Both the position numbers and the translations under genes were made by a program. A stretch of DNA of 64,000 nt. Source: Achromobacter pestifer. GTDB lineage: Bacteria > Pseudomonadota > Gammaproteobacteria > Burkholderiales > Burkholderiaceae_B. Below the pieces are notes generated by a model. It saw nothing but the letters and a program-made list of their open reading frames with translations. It made no database searches and was not told where the DNA came from. Below, piece after piece: positions 57,374-64,000 of this stretch. Position 1 is the stretch's first letter. Each line of letters starts with the position of its first letter. Location of the stretch: assembly GCF_902859625.1 (NCBI RefSeq), contig NZ_CADIJX010000004.1, positions 674,617-738,616 of the forward strand, in the 5' to 3' direction.

Positions 57374-58316
57374 TCATGCGCTCATGGCCGGTATCTTTAC
57401 GCTGGTCTTGTTGGCCGCCGCCGCGTTGGTGGCTGTCTGGATCGGCCGGGACCGGACCAAACTGCAAACATACGAAATCGTGTCGGCCACGGCGGTCAGC
57501 GGGTTGAATCCGCAGTCGGCCGTGCGTTATCAGGGCGTGCCGGTGGGCAAGGTGCAGTCGCTGGCGCTGAATCCGGACAAGCCGGGCCAAGTGCGCATCC
57601 GCATCGGTGTGGCGCCGAATACGCCGATCACCGAATCGACGTGGGCTGAACTGGGCGTGCAGGGCGTGACGGGCATGGCCAACGTGGAACTGCGCGACGA
57701 CGGCACGTCGCTCAAGCGCCTGGCGTCGTCGGCCCAGCATCCCGCCGCCATTCCGCTGCGCCCGGGTTTCCTGGATCGGATCGAGCAGCGTGGCGGCAAG
57801 CTGATCTCGAACGTGGAAGAAGCCACCGAGCAATTGCGCCGCGTGCTGAGCGAACAGAACGTGCAGGCGTTGACCGCCAGCCTCCAGAACGCCACTGACA
57901 TCACGCAATCGTTGAAGGAAGCGAGTCGCGACCTGGCGCCCACGATGGCCAAGCTGGGTCCGCTGCTCGATTCGCTGGGCAATACCTCGCGCCAGGCAGA
58001 CCGCGCCGCGCGTGAAGTGGGCGATCTGGCGCAACAGGCGCGGCAGGCGCTGGCGCAACTGAATGCGCCCAACGGCCCCTTGGCGGTGGCCACGCGCAGC
58101 TTGAACGACATCGCCCTGGCCGCCGCGCGGCTGGACAGTGAAACCCTGCCCGCCGTCACCAACATGGCCACCAACGTCAGCGCCGCCGCGCGGGGTGCGA
58201 CCACTACTCTGCGCCGTGTGGACAGCACGCCGCAATCCTTCTTGTTCGGCCCGGCGCCTGTTGCGCCTGGACCCGGCGAAGCCGGTTTTGCAGGCTTCGG
58301 GAGACAGCCCAAATGA
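57360..58316 (+). CDS. MlaD-type MCE substrate-binding protein
   Basis: 318 residues. N-terminal anchor helix (AGIFTLVLLAAAALVAVWIG), then one MCE domain (VSGLNPQSAVRYQGVPVGKVQSLAL) that forms a hexameric lipid ring in the periplasm. After about residue 145 comes a long helical, low-hydrophobicity region typical of longer single-MCE proteins. Overlaps the ATPase gene by 14 bases and the lipoprotein gene by 4, so the four genes are tightly coupled. Confidence 0.93.
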   Translation: MENRSHALMAGIFTLVLLAAAALVAVWIGRDRTKLQTYEIVSATAVSGLNPQSAVRYQGVPVGKVQSLALNPDKPGQVRIRIGVAPNTPITESTWAELGVQGVTGMANVELRDDGTSLKRLASSAQHPAAIPLRPGFLDRIEQRGGKLISNVEEATEQLRRVLSEQNVQALTASLQNATDITQSLKEASRDLAPTMAKLGPLLDSLGNTSRQADRAAREVGDLAQQARQALAQLNAPNGPLAVATRSLNDIALAAARLDSETLPAVTNMATNVSAAARGATTTLRRVDSTPQSFLFGPAPVAPGPGEAGFAGFGRQPK

Positions 58317-58915
58317 AAATGCGTAGCGCCATTCTGATCTTGACCCTGGCCTTGGCGGGGTGCGGCATCGGCCGTGTGGGGGCGCCGCCCTCGGTCTTTG
58401 ACCTGGGGCTGGATAGCAAACCCGTGCCCGCGCTGCCCGCGCGCGAGCCGGTTGCGCTGACGTTCCAGGCCGTGCCTGTCCTGTCGGACACCCGCATGAT
58501 CTGGCGGGTGGGCGATAGCGCCGCGCCCAAGGCTTATGCCACCTTCCGATGGGCCTCATCCCCCGCGGAACTGGTGCGCCAGCGCATCACCGACCGCCTG
58601 TCGCGCCAAGGCCCCGTGCTGACGGATCGCGTGAATCTTCAGACGCCGCAGTTGCAGGTGTCGCTGACCCAATTCGAGCAGGTGTACGCCGAAGATGGCC
58701 AGTCCAGCCAAGGGCAGGTCTTGCTGCAAGCGGTGCTGGTCAGCGGGCGCACGGTCGTGGGACAGACGCGCATTGCGACACAGGCGCCGGCGCCGACGCA
58801 GGACGCCGCAGGCGGTGTGGCCGCATTGCGGCAGGCCAGTGACGATGCCGCCGACCAGTTGGCGCAATGGCTGGCCGTGGCCTTGAAGTCATCGGCCGCC
58901 AAGCCGGGCGGTTAA
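58313..58915 (+). CDS. PqiC-like ABC-transport auxiliary lipoprotein
   Basis: 200 residues. A lipoprotein signal ends LALAGC, lipidation at C17. The body matches the ABC-type transport auxiliary lipoprotein family (PqiC): a beta-rich domain with MIWRVGDSAAPKAYATFRWASSPAELV and a C-terminal helix (AADQLAQWLAVAL). It is expected on the inner face of the outer membrane as the docking end of the lipid transport system. It starts inside the 3' end of the MCE gene. Confidence 0.88.
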   Translation: MKMRSAILILTLALAGCGIGRVGAPPSVFDLGLDSKPVPALPAREPVALTFQAVPVLSDTRMIWRVGDSAAPKAYATFRWASSPAELVRQRITDRLSRQGPVLTDRVNLQTPQLQVSLTQFEQVYAEDGQSSQGQVLLQAVLVSGRTVVGQTRIATQAPAPTQDAAGGVAALRQASDDAADQLAQWLAVALKSSAAKPGG

Positions 58916-58948
58916 CATTCCTTCCTTTTTTGCACGCTGAGCCCATCC

Positions 58949-59602
58949 ATGTCCGCACGTACTGATACCCACGCCTTTGCCGGACCTGCCGGCCGCATCG
59001 ATTGCGCCATCGACTGGCCGGCGGGCACTCCGCAAGGCTGGGCCCTGGTCTTGCATCCGCATCCGCTGCAAGGCGGCGCGCGCGAAAACAAGGTGGTGAC
59101 GACCCTGTCGCGTGCCTGCGTGCAGCACGGGCTGGTGGCGGTTCGCCCCAATTTCCGCGGCGTGGGCCTGTCGGAAGGTGCGTTCGACAAGTCCGTGGGC
59201 GAGACGCAAGACATGCTGGCGGTCGTGGCGCAGATGCGTGAGCTGCACCCTGAGTTGGCGCAGGCCCCGTGGGTGCTGGCCGGGTTTTCCTTCGGCACGG
59301 CGGTGGCGGCGCAAACGTATTCGGCACTGGCCGAGGCGGGCGAGCCCGTGCTGCCGTCGGCGCTGATGCTGATGGGGCCGGCCGTGAACCGCTTCCAGTC
59401 GCACGAGGTGCAAGTCCCTGACGATACGCTGTTGGTGCATGGCGAAGAAGACGAAGTCGTGCCGTTGTCCGAAGCCATGGACTGGGCACGCCCGCGTTCG
59501 ATTCCGGTGGTGGTGGTGCCGGGCGCATCGCACTTTTTCCACGGCAAGTTGCTGGTGCTGCGCCAATTGGTGCAAGCGCGCCTGAAGGTTGCGCTGGATT
59601 GA
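58949..59602 (+). CDS. alpha/beta hydrolase (PF12695-like)
   Basis: 217 residues. Nucleophile elbow AGFSFGTAVA with the serine in GFSFG, an oxyanion segment LHPHPLQGG, RPNFRGVGLSEG, and VHGEEDEVVP with PGASHFFHGK supplying Asp and His. This compact type is a small cytosolic alpha/beta hydrolase found widely in proteobacteria; the substrate is unknown. It follows the lipid transport operon by 33 bases and might be read through, but family context gives no functional link. Confidence 0.88.
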   Translation: MSARTDTHAFAGPAGRIDCAIDWPAGTPQGWALVLHPHPLQGGARENKVVTTLSRACVQHGLVAVRPNFRGVGLSEGAFDKSVGETQDMLAVVAQMRELHPELAQAPWVLAGFSFGTAVAAQTYSALAEAGEPVLPSALMLMGPAVNRFQSHEVQVPDDTLLVHGEEDEVVPLSEAMDWARPRSIPVVVVPGASHFFHGKLLVLRQLVQARLKVALD

Positions 59603-59755
59603 TTCGTCGTTGCATTCAGGCCGCAGGTTGCATCAGGTTGCATGTTTTAAATGCGTGCGGAACCTCGCGCGGGGCGGGCCGGTCCAATCGGCTGCCTATA
59701 ATTGTCAGCCACTAGCCCCGCGCCGGCGGGCGTCTTTCCTGGACCCACGTTGCCG

Positions 59756-61018
59756 ATGAAGAATTTGCCTTACTCCGCTCAATCCCCCGTTGTCTTTACC
59801 CGCCGCTTGTTGTCCGGCGTGGTGTTGTCGGCGATGCTCGCGGCCTCGATGCCGGCCTGGGCACAACAGGCCCCCGCTGCTGCGCCCGCCGCAGCAGGCG
59901 CCACGGCGCCGGCTCCGACGGCCTCGGGCGTGGTGCCGGTGGGTGATGTATCGGCCGTGCCGGCACCCACCATCGCGGCCAAGGCGTGGATCGTGATTGA
60001 CGTGAACAGCGGCCAGACGCTGGCCGCCTCCAACCCGGACATGAAGGTTGAGCCGGCTTCGCTGACCAAGATCATGACGGCCTACGTCGTGTTCAATGCG
60101 CTGGACGAAAAGCGCCTGACGCTGGAGCAGACCGTTCCGGTGTCCGAGCATGCCTGGCGCACCGGCGGCTCGCGCATGTTCATCGAGCCGCGCAAGCCGG
60201 TCACGGTTGACGAGCTGAACCAGGGCATGATCGTGCAGTCGGGCAACGACGCCTCGGTGGCGCTGGCCGAAGCCGTAGGCGGTAGCGAAGCCGCGTTCGC
60301 CTCACTGATGAACCAGGAAGCCGAACGCCTGGGGATGAAGAGCACGCACTTCATGAACGCGACCGGCCTGCCGGACCCGCAGCATACGACCTCCACGCGC
60401 GATCTGGCCACGGTGTCGTCGCACCTGATCACCGATCACCCGGACTTCTTCCACTACTACAAGCAGAAGAGCTACACGTACAACAAGATCACCCAGCCCA
60501 ACCGCAACCGGCTGCTGTGGGCCGACCCGTCGGTGGACGGCATGAAGACCGGCCACACGGATTCGGCCGGCTATTGCCTGGTCTCGACCGCCGTGCGCGG
60601 CGACCGCCGCATCCTGGTCGTCGTCGTGGGTACGGACAGCGAAGCCACGCGCGCTGAAGAAAGCCTGAAGCTCCTGAACTGGAGCTTCCAGAACTTCGAC
60701 ACCGTGAAGCTGTTCGACAAGAGCCAGCCGGGCATCGATGCGCGCGTCTGGGAAGGCACGGCCGATAACGTCAAGCTGGGCCCGCCCAATCCGGTGTCGA
60801 TCGCCGTGCCGCGCGGCAAGGCCGGTGATCTCAAGCCGGTGGCGCAGCGCACGGATCCGCTGATCGCCCCGCTGGCCAAGGGCCAACAGGTTGGCACGCT
60901 ACAGTTCACGCTGGATGGCAAGGTGCTGCGCACTGAACCGCTGGTGGTGCAGGATGCCGTCGAACGCGCCGGCTTCTTCGGCCGCATGGTCGACACCGTC
61001 AAGCGCTGGTTCCAGTAA
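59756..61018 (+). CDS. dacA: D-alanyl-D-alanine carboxypeptidase (PBP5/6 type)
   Basis: 420 residues. A signal peptide ends AWAQQ, then a 40-residue Ala/Pro linker. Penicillin-binding motifs are SLTK (in PASLTKIM), SGN (VQSGNDAS) and KTG (DGMKTGHTDSAG). The C-terminal beta domain ends in an amphipathic helix (FFGRMVDTVKRWFQ), which anchors it to the periplasmic face of the inner membrane. It trims the terminal D-Ala of peptidoglycan pentapeptides. A strong terminator follows the stop. Confidence 0.95.
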   Translation: MKNLPYSAQSPVVFTRRLLSGVVLSAMLAASMPAWAQQAPAAAPAAAGATAPAPTASGVVPVGDVSAVPAPTIAAKAWIVIDVNSGQTLAASNPDMKVEPASLTKIMTAYVVFNALDEKRLTLEQTVPVSEHAWRTGGSRMFIEPRKPVTVDELNQGMIVQSGNDASVALAEAVGGSEAAFASLMNQEAERLGMKSTHFMNATGLPDPQHTTSTRDLATVSSHLITDHPDFFHYYKQKSYTYNKITQPNRNRLLWADPSVDGMKTGHTDSAGYCLVSTAVRGDRRILVVVVGTDSEATRAEESLKLLNWSFQNFDTVKLFDKSQPGIDARVWEGTADNVKLGPPNPVSIAVPRGKAGDLKPVAQRTDPLIAPLAKGQQVGTLQFTLDGKVLRTEPLVVQDAVERAGFFGRMVDTVKRWFQ

Positions 61019-61057
61019 GCGGACGCGCCACGGGCGCGGCCACGGGTGTAAGCTAGC

Positions 61058-61090
61058 AACGGGCGTTTCGTGCGCGAAACGCCCGTTTTC
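61058..61090 (+). terminator. rho-independent terminator of dacA
   Basis: A perfect 13-bp stem (arms AACGGGCGTTTCG and CGAAACGCCCGTT, TGCG loop) followed by TTTTCC. Confidence 0.92.
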
Positions 61091-61224
61091 CATTTGGGAC
61101 GGACCAAGCGGTTCGTCCCAATCGTTTTTGAGGCCGGGCTGTCCCAAGACAAAACACCCCCTTGGGGCCGCAAGCACGCACAGCGTGCACGGCGAGAGGG
61201 GCTGTCATCTATCAGGAGTGCCTC

Positions 61225-62091
61225 ATGATTCCGGGCGTGCCGGGCGAAAGCCAGGTGTATCTCAACGGTGAGTTCCTGCGTGTGGACGAGGCCAAGATCT
61301 CCGTCCTAGACCGCGGCTTTATTTTTGGCGACGGCATCTACGAAGTCGTGCCCGTGTATCAAGGCAATGCGTTTCGCATGGCCGAGCACCTGAACCGCCT
61401 GGACCGCAGTCTGGCCGCCCTGCGGATCGCGCAACCGTTTGATCGGGCGGGCTGGATCGACCTGATCGAGCAATTGCTGGCGCGTACCAATCTGGATACC
61501 TGCATCGTGTACTTGCAGGTGACGCGCGGCGTCGCCCGTCGCGACCACCAGTTTCCGGCCACGCCGGTCACGCCCACCGTATTCGGCATGATTTCGCCGT
61601 GGTCGCCGCCGCCTGCGGCACAGCGTACCCAGGGCTTGAGCGCCATCAGCATTCCCGATGAACGCTGGCTGCACTGCGAGATCAAATCCGTGTCGCTGCT
61701 GGGCAACGTGCTGGCCAAGCAGCAGGCCGTGGACGCCAACGCCGACGAAGTCGTGCAGTTCCGCGATGGCTACCTGACCGAAGGTTCGTCCACCAATATC
61801 TGGGTGGTGTCCGGCGGCAAGCTGCTGGCGCCGCCGAAGAACAACCTGATCCTGGAAGGCATCCGCTATGGCCTGATGGGCGAGTTGGCGGCCGAGGCCG
61901 GCATTCCGTTCGAGGCCCGCCGAATTACCCAGGAAGAGGTGGAATCCGCCGACGAATTGATGTTGTCGTCGGCCACCAAGGAAGTGCTGGCGATTGTCAC
62001 ACTGGACGGAAAACCGGTCGGATCAGGTAAGCCCGGCCCTGTTTTCGAGCAATTGCGCGCGGGTTATGATGCCCGCATCGCGGCGCTGTAA
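61225..62091 (+). CDS. dat: D-amino-acid aminotransferase
   Basis: 288 residues, fold-type IV PLP enzyme. It begins VYLNGEFLRVDEAKISVLDRGFIFGDGIYE, typical of D-alanine aminotransferases; EIKSVSLLGNVLAKQ carries the PLP lysine and TEGSSTNIWVV binds the phosphate. It makes D-glutamate or D-alanine by transamination. The ATG at 61225 has a weak GGAG upstream (AGGAGTG); the earlier in-frame start at 61162 lies in the dacA terminator region. It sits between dacA and ybeD, where D-alanine released by DacA could be used. Confidence 0.92.
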   Translation: MIPGVPGESQVYLNGEFLRVDEAKISVLDRGFIFGDGIYEVVPVYQGNAFRMAEHLNRLDRSLAALRIAQPFDRAGWIDLIEQLLARTNLDTCIVYLQVTRGVARRDHQFPATPVTPTVFGMISPWSPPPAAQRTQGLSAISIPDERWLHCEIKSVSLLGNVLAKQQAVDANADEVVQFRDGYLTEGSSTNIWVVSGGKLLAPPKNNLILEGIRYGLMGELAAEAGIPFEARRITQEEVESADELMLSSATKEVLAIVTLDGKPVGSGKPGPVFEQLRAGYDARIAAL

Positions 62092-62203
62092 ACCGTTGTA
62101 CTGGGCGGCCCGCAGGGCCGTCCATCGCCCAGCGGACACTTGCCAATGCGCCGTTTGCCCCCATATAAGAACATTCAGGGGCAACAACCACTCTAGGCAA
62201 ATC

Positions 62204-62476
62204 ATGCATATTCCGCCCGAAGAATCGCTTATTGAATATCCCAGTGACTTCCCCATCAAGGTCATGGGCAAGCACCATCCCGACTTCGCGCAGACGCTGA
62301 CTGAAGTCGTGTTGAAGTTCGATCCGGGCTTCGATGCCGCCACGGTCGAGATGCGTCCCAGCAAGGGCGGCAACTACCTGGGCTTGACCTTCACCGTGCG
62401 CGCGACCTCGCGCGAACAGCTGGACAGCCTCTACCAGGCGCTGCACGGCCATCCGATGGTGTCCATCGTTCTGTAA
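62204..62476 (+). CDS. ybeD: YbeD/DUF493 family protein
   Basis: 90 residues, small ACT-like fold. [14 protein letters not shown] and the closing [15 protein letters not shown] are characteristic. It is the usual companion of lipB in proteobacteria (E. coli dacA-ybeD-lipB), and the role is unknown though an allosteric regulatory function has been suggested. Twelve bases before the lipB start, same operon. Confidence 0.93.
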   Translation: MHIPPEESLIEYPSDFPIKVMGKHHPDFAQTLTEVVLKFDPGFDAATVEMRPSKGGNYLGLTFTVRATSREQLDSLYQALHGHPMVSIVL

Positions 62477-62487
62477 TCAGGATTGCC

Positions 62488-63126
62488 GTGATCAAGTGGC
62501 TCGCGCGGCCGGCGGATTATCTGCCGGTCTGGCAGGAAATGCAGGCGTACACCAACCAGCGCGGCGCCGATACGCCTGACGAGATCTGGCTGTGCGAGCA
62601 CGCGCCGGTGTACACCCTGGGCCAGGCTGGCTTGCCGCAGCACGTGCTCAACCCCGGCAACATCCCCATCGTCCACTGCGACCGGGGCGGGCAGGTGACG
62701 TATCACGGTCCTGGTCAGGTGATGGCCTACGCGCTATTCGACCTGCGCCGCGTGGACATGTACGTAAAGGAATACGTCACCTTGCTGGAGGGCGCCGTCA
62801 TCGACACGCTGACCCAGCAGGGGGTCGCGGGCGCCTGCCGCAAGCCGGGCGCACCAGGCGTGTATGTTCCGGACCCCGACGGCGGCGAACTGGCCAAGAT
62901 TGCCGCGCTGGGCATCAAGATCCGCAACGGGCGGGCCTATCACGGCGTGTCGTTGAATGTCGCGATGGACCTGGCCCCCTTTCTGGGCATCAATCCCTGT
63001 GGTTACGAAGGGCTGCGCACCGTCGACATGGCGGCCTGTGGCGTGCGCCGCGCGCCCACCAGCGTGGGTGATGCGCTGGCGCAGAATCTGGCGGATGCCT
63101 GGCGCCGCAGAAGGAAACCGACATGA
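62488..63126 (+). CDS. lipB: octanoyl-[acyl carrier protein]:protein N-octanoyltransferase
   Basis: 212 residues, GTG start at 62488. It transfers octanoyl from ACP to lipoyl domains, the first step of lipoate synthesis. [17 protein letters not shown] is the family signature; the catalytic pair is Lys in [13 protein letters not shown] and Cys in [10 protein letters not shown]. lipA, usually next, is not found before the window end; a Sel1 gene overlaps its stop instead by four bases (ATGA). Confidence 0.96.
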   Translation: MIKWLARPADYLPVWQEMQAYTNQRGADTPDEIWLCEHAPVYTLGQAGLPQHVLNPGNIPIVHCDRGGQVTYHGPGQVMAYALFDLRRVDMYVKEYVTLLEGAVIDTLTQQGVAGACRKPGAPGVYVPDPDGGELAKIAALGIKIRNGRAYHGVSLNVAMDLAPFLGINPCGYEGLRTVDMAACGVRRAPTSVGDALAQNLADAWRRRRKPT

Positions 63127-63842
63127 AGACCTACAGCGCGGCCGACGTAGCCGCAACCTCCCCGGAACAACTGGCTCGCCTGCGCGAAGGGCCGCCCGAG
63201 GACTATGCCGCCTGGATCCGGGCGGCGGCTGAGCTTGGGCTGGTCGAAGCGCAGACCATCTACGGGCAGATGCTGCTGGACGGCGTGGGCGTCGAGCGCC
63301 AGCCCGAAGAGGGTCTGGCCTGGTTCAAGCGTGCCGCAAACGCCGATCACCCGATGGCCATCAACATGGTGGGCCGCTGCTACGAGAACGGCTGGGGCGT
63401 GACGGCAGACGATACGGTGGCGGCCTACTGGTTCCGCCTGGCCGCCGATCGCGGGCTGGACTGGGGTATGTACAACTATGCGCACATGCTGCGCGGCGGC
63501 CGAGGCGGCGTCACGCAGAACAAGGCCGCGGCGCTCGCGCTGTACCAACAGGCGGCGCAGACCGGTCACGTGAAATCGATCGGCGTGGTCGGACGCTTCT
63601 ACGAAGCGGGCGATGTGATTGGGCAAGACATGGAGCGCGCGTTTGACTGCTATCAGCGCTGCGCTGAAGGCGGCGATTTCCGCGGCATGTTCCACCTGGG
63701 CCGCCTGCTGCTGTTGCAGGGCAGGAAAGAGGAAGCCGTGCAATGGCTGGTCCGCGTGCCCGAAACGTCCACGCCAGCGTTCTTGAAGGAAGCCAACGCC
63801 ATGTTGCAGGACTGCGGCTTTCCGGCGTTGTACGAGGGCTGA
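63123..63842 (+). CDS. Sel1/TPR-like repeat protein
   Basis: 239 residues with at least four Sel1 repeats ([26 protein letters not shown], then [22 protein letters not shown] and further copies). Such solenoids bind other proteins. It is translationally coupled to lipB (ATGA overlap), an unusual neighbour that may mean it takes part in lipoylation or is only co-expressed. A weak hairpin with ACCCA/TGGGT arms and a T run follows the stop at about 63847-63872. Confidence 0.88.
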   Translation: MKTYSAADVAATSPEQLARLREGPPEDYAAWIRAAAELGLVEAQTIYGQMLLDGVGVERQPEEGLAWFKRAANADHPMAINMVGRCYENGWGVTADDTVAAYWFRLAADRGLDWGMYNYAHMLRGGRGGVTQNKAAALALYQQAAQTGHVKSIGVVGRFYEAGDVIGQDMERAFDCYQRCAEGGDFRGMFHLGRLLLLQGRKEEAVQWLVRVPETSTPAFLKEANAMLQDCGFPALYEG

Positions 63843-63920
63843 GACACCCATCAAACTGCGCTGGGTTTTTCTCAATTTTTGCCACGGCATAATCCTCCTG
63901 CCACGGCACAATCGGCGCTT

Positions 63921-63981
63921 GATGGGTTGCGCGCGATGGATGCCGGGGTTCTTTACTCCGGTCTTTCGCGCTACACCCATC
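63921..63981. repeat. dispersed palindromic intergenic repeat (partial view)
   Basis: Imperfect inverted repeat: GATGGGTTGCGCGCGA (63921-63936) against the complement of 63966-63981 (three mismatches), with a smaller CCGG-based hairpin inside. The GATGGGT...GCGCGA arms look like the short palindromic repeats scattered between genes in many proteobacteria. It is at the window edge. Confidence 0.55.
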
Positions 63982-64000
63982 CTACGTGCAGGGTGAGAAC

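Overview
The window is GC-rich bacterial chromosome, about 64 kb, and almost entirely coding. Gene content and order point to the Alcaligenaceae (Achromobacter/Bordetella group, Betaproteobacteria). Examples are uvrA / MFS / ssb, birA-coaX (coaX is the Bordetella baf gene), ubiA, several DUF4148 proteins, and the dacA / D-amino-acid aminotransferase / ybeD / lipB series. I saw no rRNA, tRNA, CRISPR array, prophage or insertion sequence. The genus is inferred from gene content, not from a search.

Layout. 1-6.0 kb: end of a dGTPase-like gene, a glutathione transferase, uvrA, an MFS transporter and ssb. 6.1-8.3 kb: a LysR regulator divergent from a probable D(-)-tartrate dehydratase. 8.3-18.2 kb: a 2460-residue trimeric autotransporter adhesin with 663-bp internal repeats. 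It is followed on the same strand by a BamE-like lipoprotein and a second lipoprotein, and a divergent LysR gene lies upstream. 18.2-21.8 kb: a small OB-fold/SSB-like gene overlapping a CSS-EAL c-di-GMP phosphodiesterase, then two near-identical DUF4148 genes and a TetR regulator that share a palindromic operator. 21.8-23.6 kb: a cysteine hydrolase, a 37-residue membrane peptide and a second TetR with its own matching palindromes. 23.6-28.6 kb: malate synthase G divergent from a FadR/GntR regulator with two TGGT-N3-ACCA operators, a saccharopine-dehydrogenase-like enzyme and a third DUF4148 gene.

28.9-33.6 kb: DUF1090, ubiA, a PLP aminotransferase, free methionine-R-sulfoxide reductase and a dapA-like gene preceded by a long leader. 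33.7-38.3 kb: a four-gene lipid-type cluster (sterol-desaturase-family hydroxylase, fatty-acid desaturase, ketosynthase III fused to a heme-oxygenase-like diiron domain, unknown protein). This is the best candidate for an undescribed pathway. 38.4-45.8 kb: Na+/H+ antiporter, FmdB zinc ribbon, DUF502 protein, aspS, an EEP phosphatase plus ClsB-like cardiolipin synthase pair, and a DMT exporter. 45.9-49.6 kb: drug-efflux MFS, a CoxG-like protein and pgi.

49.8-55.3 kb: envelope glycan genes (WecA/MraY-like transferase, waaC, waaA) and the convergent birA-coaX-small protein operon. 55.4-58.9 kb: a complete four-gene Mla-type lipid transport operon. 58.9-64.0 kb: a hydrolase, dacA, D-amino-acid aminotransferase, ybeD, lipB and a Sel1-repeat protein, then the edge of a dispersed palindromic repeat.

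The recurring themes are cell envelope assembly (adhesin, LPS core, Mla, cardiolipin, peptidoglycan trimming) and small local regulators whose operators can be read directly from the sequence.
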